Assembly (NCBI RefSeq): GCF_900101475.1
Contig: NZ_FMZV01000019.1
Span: forward strand, 1 to 64,000
Length of the DNA stretch: 64,000 nt
From: Ruegeria marina
Lineage (GTDB): Bacteria; Pseudomonadota; Alphaproteobacteria; Rhodobacterales; Rhodobacteraceae
Reading direction: 5' to 3'
Shown here: piece by piece, positions 9,998 to 20,141 of the stretch
Layout of the letters: the number at the start of each line of letters is the position of its first letter
Position numbering within the stretch: position 1 is the first letter of the stretch
Translations under genes and position numbers: made by a program
Notes under the pieces: model-generated
Told to the model about the DNA's origin: nothing
The model's database searches: none
What the model saw: only the letters and a program-made list of their open reading frames with translations

Positions 9998-12293
9998 GTT
10001 TACGGAACGCATCCTGCAAAGCAGCTCCCAGCGCTCCACCGGTGTTGTTTTCGCGCGGTGCGGATTGCATTGGCCCTTTTGGTTTTCGGTCACGCGGCCC
10101 CGGCTGGCTCCGCGCCGCGCGGTCCTCGCGGGCCGAGGACCCGCCATCCTTGCGCATCGTCAGCCCGATCCGCTTGCGCGCCACGTCCACCTCGGTCACC
10201 GTCACCTTGACCACCTGGCCGGTCTTGACCACTTCGTGCGGGTCCTTGACGAACCGGTCGGCCAACTGGCTGACATGCACCAACCCGTCCTGATGCACGC
10301 CAATATCGACAAAGGCACCGAAGGCCGCGACATTGGTCACCGTGCCTTCCAGCACCATCCCTGGCCGAAGGTCGGTGATCTCTTCGACGCCGTCGGCAAA
10401 GGCCGCGGTGACGAAACTCGGGCGCGGGTCGCGGCCGGGTTTTTCCAGTTCGGCAAAGATGTCGCGCACCGTGGGCAGACCAAATGTGTCTGTCACGAAC
10501 TGTTCGGCGCGCAGCCCCTTCAACGCGCCCTCGTGCCCCATGATCTGGCGGATATCGCGGCCGCAGGAGGCGACCACCCGGCGCGCCACCTCATAGGCTT
10601 CGGGATGCACGGCCGAGGCATCCAGCGGTTCCTTGCCGTCGCGGATGCGCAGGAAGCCCGCGCATTGTTCGAACGCGCGCGGCCCCAGCCGCGCGACCTT
10701 CAGCAAATCCCGACGCGAGGCAAAGGCGCCATGCGCATCCCGGTGTGTCACGATGGCCTCGGCCAGACCGGGGCCCAACCCCGAGACATGCGCCAGCAGC
10801 GGCGCCGAGGCGGTGTTCAGATCCACGCCGACAGCGTTCACCACATCCTCGATCACCGCCTCCAGCATCTGCCCCAGCCGGTGTTGATCGACATCGTGCT
10901 GGTACTGGCCGACACCGATACTCCTGGGTTCGATCTTTACCAGTTCGGCCAGCGGGTCCTGCAGCCGCCGGGCAATCGACACCGCCCCGCGCAAGGATAC
11001 GTCGAGCCCCGGAAACTCGCGCGCCGCAAGTTCCGACGCCGAATAGACCGAGGCGCCGGCCTCGCTCACCACCACCTTGGTCGGCGCCTTGGCCGATTTC
11101 GGCAGCATCTTCAGCGTTTCGGCCACCATTCGCTCCGTCTCGCGGCTGGCGGTGCCGTTGCCGATGGCGATCAGTTCCACCTTGTGCTCGGCGATCAGCT
11201 TGAAGATCGTGGACTGCGCCCCGCGCAGATCGTTCCTGGGTTGAAACGGATAGAGCGTCTCGGTCGCCACCAGCTTGCCGGTGGCATCGACCACCGCTGC
11301 CTTGACCCCGGTGCGGATACCCGGATCCAGCCCCAGCGTGGGCCGGGCCCCGGCGGGGGCGGCGAAAAGCAGGTCTTTGAGATTGCGGGCAAAAACCTGG
11401 ATCGCCTCTTCCTGCGCCCGCGACCGCAGATCGCCCATCAGTTCGACCATCATCGACAGTGAAAGTTTCACCCGCCAGGTCCAACCTGCCACCTTGCGCA
11501 ACCAGTCATCGCCGGGGCCGCTGCCACGGGTCTGCAGACAGGCCGCAACCATCGCCTCGGCCCGCGCGACCCCGTCCTCGTCGGGCGCGATGTCGAGTGT
11601 AACCACGCCCTCTTTCTGGGCGCGCAGCATCGCCAGCGCCCGGTGCGACGGGACGGTGGCCCATTTCTCGGAATGGGCGAAGTAGTCCCAAAACTTGGCG
11701 CCTGCCTGTTCCTGCCCCTCGATCACCTTCGCGCTCAGCACCGCTTCGCGTTGCAGAAACGTGCGCAACTCACCCAGCAGGGCGGCGTTCTCCGTCAGCC
11801 GTTCGGCAATGATGTCACGCGCGCCGTTCAGCGCATCCTTGGTCGTGGGAACTGCCTCGGACAGATACCCGGCTGCCAGCGCCTCGGGCTCGGTGCGGCG
11901 GTCGGCCAGAATGGCATCGGCCAGCGGCTCCAGCCCGTTTTCCCGCGCGATCATCGCCTTGGTCCGGCGTTTGGGCTTGTAGGGCAGATAGATGTCTTCC
12001 AGTTGCGCCTTGGTCTCGGCCCGCGCGATCGACAGCGCCAACTCGTCGGTCAGCTTGTCCTGGTCCCGGATCGAGCCGAGAATGGTTTCACGCCGCGCCT
12101 CCAGTTCGCGCAGATAGGACAGCCGATCGGCCAGAGTGCGCAGCTGCGTATCATCCAGCCCGCCTGTCACCTCCTTGCGGTAACGCGCGACAAAGGGCAC
12201 GGTCGCGCCTTCGTCCAGCAGTTTGACAGCCGCCATGACCTGTTCGGGGCGGGCGTTGATCTCGGTGGCGATGGTGCGGGCAATGCGGTCCAA
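9993..12293 (-). CDS. tex: Tex family S1 RNA-binding protein
   Basis: 766 residues from a TTG at about 12293, chosen because GGAGGA stands 6 nt upstream. An ATG six codons earlier (about 12311) is the alternative. Tex proteins associate with RNA polymerase and nucleic acids and affect transcription and stress tolerance. Visible parts are the N-terminal helical region with LLDEGATVPFVARYRKEVTG, the YqgF-like RNase H fold (TLGLDPGIRTGVKAAVVD), a tandem helix-hairpin-helix region (VDLNTASAPLLAHVSGLGPGLAEAI), and a C-terminal S1 domain (VLEGTVTNVAAFGAFVDIGV) followed by a basic tail. Length and order are normal for the family. Confidence 0.95.
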   Translation of the reverse strand: MDRIARTIATEINARPEQVMAAVKLLDEGATVPFVARYRKEVTGGLDDTQLRTLADRLSYLRELEARRETILGSIRDQDKLTDELALSIARAETKAQLEDIYLPYKPKRRTKAMIARENGLEPLADAILADRRTEPEALAAGYLSEAVPTTKDALNGARDIIAERLTENAALLGELRTFLQREAVLSAKVIEGQEQAGAKFWDYFAHSEKWATVPSHRALAMLRAQKEGVVTLDIAPDEDGVARAEAMVAACLQTRGSGPGDDWLRKVAGWTWRVKLSLSMMVELMGDLRSRAQEEAIQVFARNLKDLLFAAPAGARPTLGLDPGIRTGVKAAVVDATGKLVATETLYPFQPRNDLRGAQSTIFKLIAEHKVELIAIGNGTASRETERMVAETLKMLPKSAKAPTKVVVSEAGASVYSASELAAREFPGLDVSLRGAVSIARRLQDPLAELVKIEPRSIGVGQYQHDVDQHRLGQMLEAVIEDVVNAVGVDLNTASAPLLAHVSGLGPGLAEAIVTHRDAHGAFASRRDLLKVARLGPRAFEQCAGFLRIRDGKEPLDASAVHPEAYEVARRVVASCGRDIRQIMGHEGALKGLRAEQFVTDTFGLPTVRDIFAELEKPGRDPRPSFVTAAFADGVEEITDLRPGMVLEGTVTNVAAFGAFVDIGVHQDGLVHVSQLADRFVKDPHEVVKTGQVVKVTVTEVDVARKRIGLTMRKDGGSSAREDRAARSQPGPRDRKPKGPMQSAPRENNTGGALGAALQDAFRKR

Positions 12294-12626
12294 GCGATAT
12301 CCTCCGGGCATGTTGGACAATCTATCTAGCCAGCGGGGCAGGGGAGGGGAAGTGCCATTGATCCTACCCTGCGGAAATGCGCAAATTGCCTGCAAATTGC
12401 GCAGCATGATCGCCGGTTTCCAGACCCGCGCGGCTTTTTGCGCAGACTGGGGCAAAATGCGCAGGCTACCTCGATTGATCCGCAGCCAAAGGCCATGTAT
12501 GGGGAGCCTGTCAAATCAGAGTCGCCCCGAACGGTCCACCTGTGACCTGTTCGGTCAAGCCACGAATTCCGTGGCCCACGCCCTCGGAATGCACGCCCCA
12601 GGAAAGGCTAAAAAAGGTAAGAGAAT

Positions 12627-14840
<2,214 letters not shown>

Positions 14841-14863
14841 GCTGGACCAAGGTCGAAAACCAG

Positions 14864-14892
14864 GGGCGCGGGGCAAGATCCCGCGCCCTTTT
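14864..14892 (+). terminator. Rho-independent terminator of icd
   Basis: Nine-base stem GGGCGCGGG / CCCGCGCCC with a 7-nt loop and four T, 23 bp after the icd stop. Confidence 0.88.
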
Positions 14893-14896
14893 CGTT

Positions 14897-15345
14897 TCAG
14901 CCGAGACGTGGAAAAAACGCCGTCCTCTTGGCTGCGCCATAAAAGAAATCGGTGTCTATTGATACATAGCCTCCATCGGAATTTATCCGTTTGCGGGGTC
15001 GTTCACTGTCATCCAGCCCGGACACCACGACCTGCGGTTGATAATCCATCGCACCGATCGTGGCGTGACATTCCCGCACCTCTTCGCTCTGCCGCACGCG
15101 CGCCTCGAAACGGCGCAGGTGCTGGCTATGCCGTTCTGGCCGGATGCGGACAAAGACGGTGATCTTCAGTCGATAACCGCCGGATCGACGGCATGGCCCG
15201 GATCGCGTCCTTTTGCTACCGGTTGCGCACCCGGATCAGGCAGAGTGCGGGTGCCGGACTCACCTTGTCCGCAAGGTGCTCATTTGGTCATGTGCCGGTC
15301 CTGTTCCAGGCGCAGATGACCTGAGGACTTCAAGGATTTGGCCGA
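14897..15345 (-). pseudogene. Decayed Lrp/AsnC family regulator
   Basis: On the minus strand an open frame without a proper start reads GGYRLKITVFVRIRPERH, then EEVRECHATIGAMDY, VVVSGLDD, and finally SIDTDFFYGAAKRTAFFP before the stop at 14897. This is the order of the Lrp/AsnC ligand-binding (RAM) domain. Further upstream, LADKVSPAP and CLIRVRN appear in shifted frames broken by stops, which is the remnant of the HTH domain. Frameshifts and stops show the gene is dead. The region between DD and SIDT is also garbled. It was probably a regulator of a neighbouring gene that has been lost. Confidence 0.7.
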
Positions 15346-15844
15346 GCCGATATGGCGTAAAAAGTTAATATGAGAACAAATCGTAGGGAAATAAGCCAAT
15401 ATGAAAGCACAAAATATAATAATTCACTAAAATTTTAGATCAGATTGGTGGTATCTGCAACTCATGTGCGGTTGGCATTGAATGCCCGAGCACAACACAA
15501 GTTCAGAAGAACCTGCCATGACCAGGCCAAGCGTTTTGCCGGCCCGTCCAGGCCCCTTCGAGTGTGGCGATGCGCCGTTCTGTGGACGTGGTTTCCTCCC
15601 GGTGACGAGGTGCGCATGGAGGAGACGCCGGCGCCCGGGGGGGGTATTTCAGTCTATCATAGGTTCATCGCTGATCGGGATGGGCCAGAACGGGCTTGCC
15701 CTCGCCTGCCACAAGGTGATTAACATGTTACAAGTATCGGCGTGGGCCAAGCGGCGGGAATTTCAGTAGATATCCGCCGCCACGATTTCACGCGAAATCG
15801 TGTTCCACAGAACCTCCCGTCGCCGGCGAAAGAGGAGAAGCGCC
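15346..15844. other. Degenerate region without a clear gene
   Basis: AT-rich start (15346-15440) then GC-rich sequence. A short frame from an ATG at 15518 begins MTRPSVLPARPGPFE and then drifts into arginine-rich sequence. Together with the Lrp remnant it looks like the broken divergent partner of that regulator. The family is not identifiable. Nothing else is seen. Confidence 0.4.
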
Positions 15845-16222
15845 ATGCCGCATTTCATCGTCGAATATTCAGGCAATCTCGAAGTCACGCTGGATATCGG
15901 CGCGCTCTGCGAGGTGATACGCGCCACTGCGGCGACGATCGATACCTTTCCAATGCCCGGCATCCGGGTGCGCGCCTTTCGCGCCGATCACTGGGCGATT
16001 GCGGATGGCGATGCGAAACACGGATTCATCGACATCTCGATCCGGCTTCGCGCGGGCCGCGCCCCAGAGGTGAAACAGGCCGCTGCCAATCAGATATTCG
16101 AGGCGGTCCGCGCCTTTGTCGCTCCGGTCATGGAGCGGCAATCGCTGGCCCTGTCGCTGGAGATGCGCGATATAGACCCCGATCTCTCGCCCAAGACAGG
16201 CTCGATCCGCGCTCACCTCTGA
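15845..16222 (+). CDS. 5-carboxymethyl-2-hydroxymuconate delta-isomerase (CHMI) family protein
   Basis: 125 residues. The start MPHFIVEYSGNLE matches the CHMI/HpaF family of the tautomerase superfamily, in which the proline after Met becomes the catalytic N-terminal residue. The family isomerises a ring-cleavage intermediate of homoprotocatechuate degradation. The rest (RVRAFRADHWAIADGD, GFIDISIRL, LSLEMRDID) also fits. The ATG at 15845 follows GAGGAG. No other homoprotocatechuate genes are nearby, so the actual substrate is uncertain. It precedes the RNA methyltransferase by 53 bp and may be cotranscribed with it. Confidence 0.8.
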   Translation: MPHFIVEYSGNLEVTLDIGALCEVIRATAATIDTFPMPGIRVRAFRADHWAIADGDAKHGFIDISIRLRAGRAPEVKQAAANQIFEAVRAFVAPVMERQSLALSLEMRDIDPDLSPKTGSIRAHL

Positions 16223-16275
16223 ACCCTGACCAGATTGGACTCGCCCCCCCGCCCGATCCGCTGTAATCGGCGGGA

Positions 16276-17391
16276 ATGGACAAGACGCAGACATTCGACA
16301 TTTTCCTGATGGCCCCGCCGGGGCTGGAACAACCCCTGGCCGAAGAGGTGGTGGAACGCGGGTTTGCCGATCCGCGCGCGGTGCCGGGTGGCGTAGAAAC
16401 CCGCGGCCCCTGGTCCGAGGTACTGCGCGCCAATCTTGTGCTTCGCGGTGCGGGCCGGGTGCTGGTGCGGATTGGCGGCTTTCCAGCGGTGCACCTGGCG
16501 CAGCTAGACAAGCGGGCGCGCAAGTTTGCCTGGGGCGACTTCCTGCGCCCCGATACGCCGGTGCGGGTCGAGGCCGTTTGTCGCAAGTCGAAAATCTATC
16601 ATGCTGGCGCCGCCAAGGAGCGCATCGAACGCGCCATTGCCGAGACGCTGGGTGCACCGATCTCCGATACCGCCGACCTCCGGTTGATGCTGCGGATCGA
16701 ACGCGATCTCTGCACCTTCTCCATCGACACTTCGGGCGAGGCGCTGCACAAGCGCGGCCACAAGGAGGCGGTCGGCAAGGCCCCCATGCGCGAGACCATG
16801 GCGGCGCTCTTCCTGCGGCAATGCGGCTTCGACGGGACCGGGCCGGTGCTCGACCCGATGTGCGGCTCGGGATCCTTCGTGATCGAGGCGGCGGAATGGG
16901 CGGCGGGGCTGGCGCCGGGCCGCTCGCGCAGCTTTGCCTTCGAACAGCTGGTCGGTTTCCACGCCGCCGAATGGCAGGCGATGCAGGCCGGGGCAGGGGG
17001 CCGCACCCCCGACAGCCGCTACTGCGGCTCCGATCGCAACGCCGGCGCCATCGAGGCCAGCCGCGCCAACGCGGCCCGCGCCGGCGTGGCGGAATTCTGC
17101 GACTTCCTGCAACGCCCGGTCAGCGACATCCGCCCGCCCGAGGGCAGGCCGGGCCTTGTCATCGTCAACCCGCCCTATGGTGCGCGCATCGGTGACCAGA
17201 CCCGGCTCAGGGCGCTCTACGGCAGCCTTGGCAAGGTGCTGACAGAGCGTTTCGCCGGCTGGCGCGTCGGTCTGATCACCTCCGAGATGAGCCTGGCCCG
17301 CGCCACCCGGCTGCCGTTCAAGGCACCCGGTCCGGTCGTCGACCACGGTGGCATCAAGGTCCGGCTTTACCAGACCCCACCGTTGCGCTGA
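16276..17391 (+). CDS. THUMP-domain class I SAM-dependent RNA methyltransferase (RlmL/YcbY N-terminal type)
   Basis: 371 residues. The N-terminal THUMP-containing region (about 1-155) has FLMAPPGLEQPLAEEV and FAWGDFLRPDTPVRVEAVCRKS-like sequence, with CRKSKIYHAGAAKERI following. The C-terminal Rossmann methyltransferase has the SAM motif LDPMCGSGSFVIEAA (about 195) and the catalytic NPPYGARI, the NPPY motif of m2G-forming enzymes. The likely product is N2-methylguanosine in 23S rRNA or tRNA. It lacks the second (RlmK-like) half of gamma-proteobacterial RlmL, as is usual in alphaproteobacteria. It ends 3 bp from the convergent hemA stop. Confidence 0.88.
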   Translation: MDKTQTFDIFLMAPPGLEQPLAEEVVERGFADPRAVPGGVETRGPWSEVLRANLVLRGAGRVLVRIGGFPAVHLAQLDKRARKFAWGDFLRPDTPVRVEAVCRKSKIYHAGAAKERIERAIAETLGAPISDTADLRLMLRIERDLCTFSIDTSGEALHKRGHKEAVGKAPMRETMAALFLRQCGFDGTGPVLDPMCGSGSFVIEAAEWAAGLAPGRSRSFAFEQLVGFHAAEWQAMQAGAGGRTPDSRYCGSDRNAGAIEASRANAARAGVAEFCDFLQRPVSDIRPPEGRPGLVIVNPPYGARIGDQTRLRALYGSLGKVLTERFAGWRVGLITSEMSLARATRLPFKAPGPVVDHGGIKVRLYQTPPLR

Positions 17392-17394
17392 TCC

Positions 17395-18618
17395 TTACTG
17401 CGCCGCCATCGGCACCCGCGCCATCTGGCATCGCTGCCACAATGTGCTCAGCGCCTGAACCAGATGTTCGACATCGGTATCGCTGTGCACCGGCGATGGG
17501 GTGATGCGCAGCCGTTCGGTGCCTTTCGGGACCGTGGGATAGTTGATCGGCTGGATATAGATGCCAAATTCTTCCAGCAGCGTGTCCGAGATGAACTTGC
17601 ATTTCACCGGGTCGCCCACCATCACCGGGATGATATGGCTGGGGTTCGGCAGATGCGGAATGCCCGCCGAATCCAGCAGCGCCCGCACCTGCGCCACCCG
17701 CGCCTGCTGCGCCGCGCGCTCGGCCTGCGAGGTCTTCAGATGCCGGATCGAGGCGGCGGCCCCCGCCGCCACAGCCGGTGGCAACGCGGTGGTAAAGATG
17801 AACCCGCTGGCAAAGCTGCGCACGAAATCGCACAGTGCCGCCGAGGCGGCGATATAGCCGCCGACCACGCCGAATGCCTTGCCCAGCGTCCCCTCGATCA
17901 CCGTCAGCCGGTGCATCAGCCCCTCGCGCTCGGCGATGCCGCCGCCGCGCGGACCATAAAGCCCCACCGCATGAACCTCGTCGAGATAGGTCATCGCGCC
18001 GTATCTGTCGGCCAGGTCGCAGATCTCGCGGATCGGGGCGATGTCGCCATCCATAGAATAGACCGATTCAAAGGCGATCATCTTCGGCGCCTGCGGGTCG
18101 GCTGCGGCCAGCTTGGTCTCCAGGTCGGCAAGGTCGTTGTGCTTCCAGATAACTCGTTCGGCACGCGAATGGCGAATGCCCTCGATCATCGAGGCATGGT
18201 TCAGCGCGTCTGAAAACACGATCATGCCGGGGACCCTGGCGGCAAGGGTGCCGAGGGCGGCCCAGTTCGACACATATCCGGAGGTGAACACCAGCGCCGC
18301 TTCCTTGCCATGCAGATCGGCAAGCTCTTCCTCCAGCAGCACATGGTCATGCGTGGTGCCGGATATGTTCCGGGTGCCCCCGGCCCCGGCACCGCAGCGG
18401 TCCAGCGCGTCATGCATCGCGCCTAAAACCGCCGGGTGTTGACCCATTCCAAGGTAATCGTTCGAACACCAGATCCGCACCTCGCGCCGGGTCTGCCCTT
18501 CGGTTTGGCGCGCCGCGGGGAAACTGCCCCGCCGTCGCTCCAGGTCGATGAAAACGCGATAGTTTCCCTCTTCCTTCAACTGCGCAAGACTGTCGCGAAA
18601 GAATTGCTCGTACTCCAT
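17395..18618 (-). CDS. hemA: 5-aminolevulinate synthase
   Basis: 407 residues. PLP enzyme that condenses glycine and succinyl-CoA to 5-aminolevulinate, the first step of heme synthesis in alphaproteobacteria (Shemin pathway). The [23 protein letters not shown] start, the [10 protein letters not shown] segment, the [11 protein letters not shown] loop with the PLP-ring Asp, and the Schiff-base lysine K247 in [10 protein letters not shown] are all intact. It is divergent from a Crp/Fnr regulator, with an FNR-type box upstream (18681-18694), so oxygen-dependent control is likely. Confidence 0.97.
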   Translation of the reverse strand: MEYEQFFRDSLAQLKEEGNYRVFIDLERRRGSFPAARQTEGQTRREVRIWCSNDYLGMGQHPAVLGAMHDALDRCGAGAGGTRNISGTTHDHVLLEEELADLHGKEAALVFTSGYVSNWAALGTLAARVPGMIVFSDALNHASMIEGIRHSRAERVIWKHNDLADLETKLAAADPQAPKMIAFESVYSMDGDIAPIREICDLADRYGAMTYLDEVHAVGLYGPRGGGIAEREGLMHRLTVIEGTLGKAFGVVGGYIAASAALCDFVRSFASGFIFTTALPPAVAAGAAASIRHLKTSQAERAAQQARVAQVRALLDSAGIPHLPNPSHIIPVMVGDPVKCKFISDTLLEEFGIYIQPINYPTVPKGTERLRITPSPVHSDTDVEHLVQALSTLWQRCQMARVPMAAQ

Positions 18619-18652
18619 GCTGTACGCTCCCGGATCTCGTGGCTCTGTCGTG

Positions 18653-18694
18653 AGGATATGAAACAGCGGCGTCCCGCGACATGACTATGGTCAA
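18653..18694 (-). promoter_or_regulatory. FNR/DNR-type box and promoter of hemA
   Basis: Read on the hemA strand, TTGACCATAGTCAT (18694-18681) matches the FNR/DNR pattern TTGAC-N4-GTCAA in 9 of 10 defined positions. A -10-like TATCCT lies at 18658-18653, placing the box centre about 41.5 bp before a start near 18646, the classical class II activation distance. The leader to the hemA ATG would be about 28 nt. Confidence 0.6.
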
Positions 18695-18800
18695 GCGCAC
18701 CACGGGTTGACGGCCCGAACCGGAAAAGGCAGATGCACCGGCGCGGCATTTGCCATAGGCTGGTCGCAACGAAGGAAATGCGGGGACAGGAGAGGCGGGC

Positions 18801-19505
18801 GTGACTCATGAACGGCAAAAGGCGATAGCCAGGAATTCGCTGCTGATCAGGTCCCTACCTGAACAGCACGTGGACGCGCTGTTGTCTCAGGCGATCTGGC
18901 GCGGCTACGGGCGCGGCGAGACCCTGTTCCTGCAAGAGGAAAAGGCGCAGGCGATCCATGTCGTGATCGACGGTTGGGTCAAGCTGTTCCGCATGACGCC
19001 CACCGGTGCCGAAGCGGTGGTGAGCGTGTTCACCCGCGGCGAAAGCTTTGGCGAGGCGGTTGCGCTCAAGAATATGCCCTATCCGGTGTCGGCCGAGGCG
19101 GTTACGGCCTGCGAAGTGATGCATATTCCCAGTTCGGTATTCCTCTCCCTGATGCGCCGCGATCCCGAGATCGGCATCTCGATCCTTGCCTCGACCTTCG
19201 GCCACCTGCATTCGCTGGTGGCCCAGCTCGAACAGCTCAAGGCGCAGACCGGGGCGCAGCGTGTCGCCGAATTCCTGCTCAATCTCTGCGACGGCGGCGA
19301 TGGCACCTGCGAGGTCAGGCTGCCCTATGACAAGATGCTGATCGCCGGCCGCTTGGGGATGAAGCCCGAAAGCCTCAGCCGCGCCTTCGCCCGGCTCAAG
19401 GACGCGGGCGTTACGGTAAGACGCAACCATGCCGAGATCGCGGATATCGCGCAATTGCGCGACTATGCCGAAAGCGATCCGGCCGAAAGCTGGAGCAAAG
19501 GATGA
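18801..19505 (+). CDS. Crp/Fnr family transcriptional regulator
   Basis: 234 residues. The N-terminal cyclic-nucleotide-binding-like beta barrel spans about 10-130 (RGYGRGETLFLQEEKAQAIHVVIDGWVKLFR; GESFGEAVALKNMPYPVSAEA). A long dimerisation helix and a C-terminal winged helix (MLIAGRLGMKPESLSRAFARL) follow. There is no N-terminal Fe-S cysteine cluster, so it is not a classical FNR. It is closer to the DNR/NNR-type group, which respond to NO or heme. It is divergent from hemA across an FNR-type box, which it may bind, and it overlaps the next gene by 4 nt. Confidence 0.88.
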   Translation: MTHERQKAIARNSLLIRSLPEQHVDALLSQAIWRGYGRGETLFLQEEKAQAIHVVIDGWVKLFRMTPTGAEAVVSVFTRGESFGEAVALKNMPYPVSAEAVTACEVMHIPSSVFLSLMRRDPEIGISILASTFGHLHSLVAQLEQLKAQTGAQRVAEFLLNLCDGGDGTCEVRLPYDKMLIAGRLGMKPESLSRAFARLKDAGVTVRRNHAEIADIAQLRDYAESDPAESWSKG

Positions 19506-20065
19506 CGGAACGCCTGCAAAATGTTCTCGCGGCCATCGACGCCGCCAACAGCGCCGATCCGCGCCAGGACGAGGGCCGCCCCGAGGCGCTGCTCTATGGC
19601 GAGCGGATGAGCGCCGAACTGGACCGGCTGTTTCCCGACGCCTCCGAACCGCTGCGCATCGCCGCGCGCGGCCAGCACGTCGAGCGCTGGAAACTGGCGC
19701 GCGATACCTATCCCGAGGGCCGCGCCGGATACCTCGCCTGGCGCCGGGCGCAGGCGGTGCACCATGCCGAGCGCATCTCGGCGCTGATGCAGGATGCAGG
19801 CTACGGCGCCGAGGATATCGAGGCCACGGGCCGGATGCTGCGCAAGGAAGGCATCAAGCGCGACCCGCAGGTGCAGGCGCTCGAGGATGTGATCTGCTTT
19901 GTCTTCCTGCGGTGGTACTTTGCCCCCTTCGCCGTCAAACACAGCCCCGACAAGGTGCTCGATATCGTGGTCAAGACCGCCCGCAAGATGTCGGCTGGGG
20001 CCCGTAATCGTGTGTTGGACGAATTCGATCTGCCCGAAGACCTGGCCGCCGCGTTCCGGATCTAG
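19502..20065 (+). CDS. DUF4202 family protein
   Basis: 187 residues, of a conserved family (DUF4202) without assigned function. Recognisable segments are HVERWKLARDTYPEGRAGYLAWRRAQAVHHAE in the middle and LEDVICFVFLRWYFAPFAVKH toward the C-terminus. The conserved H, R and D/E residues and the all-helical look suggest a metal-dependent enzyme, but that is inference. Its ATG overlaps the stop of the Crp/Fnr gene (ATGA), so the two are translated together. Confidence 0.82.
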   Translation: MTERLQNVLAAIDAANSADPRQDEGRPEALLYGERMSAELDRLFPDASEPLRIAARGQHVERWKLARDTYPEGRAGYLAWRRAQAVHHAERISALMQDAGYGAEDIEATGRMLRKEGIKRDPQVQALEDVICFVFLRWYFAPFAVKHSPDKVLDIVVKTARKMSAGARNRVLDEFDLPEDLAAAFRI

Positions 20066-20067
20066 AA

Positions 20068-20128
20068 ATGACAAGGTCCAGCCCGATGGACTGGACCTTG
20101 TCATGGCCGGGGCCCTTTCGGGGCCCCG
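20068..20128. terminator. Twin hairpin terminator between convergent genes
   Basis: A 14-bp perfect stem ATGACAAGGTCCAG / CTGGACCTTGTCAT (20068-20081 and 20091-20104), then a second GC hairpin CGGGGCC / GGCCCCG (20108-20114 and 20122-20128). It separates the DUF4202 gene from the convergent RTX protease gene. Confidence 0.75.
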
Positions 20129-20141
20129 ATCCGGTTTTGTA

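Noticed and set aside
9975-11462. Long plus-strand frame opposite tex
   Set aside because: High-GC antisense frame rich in R, P and H; tex on the minus strand has all family domains.
15445-15723. Possible small gene at 15445-15723
   Set aside because: No credible start or family; the reading drifts between frames and it lies beside a clear pseudogene.
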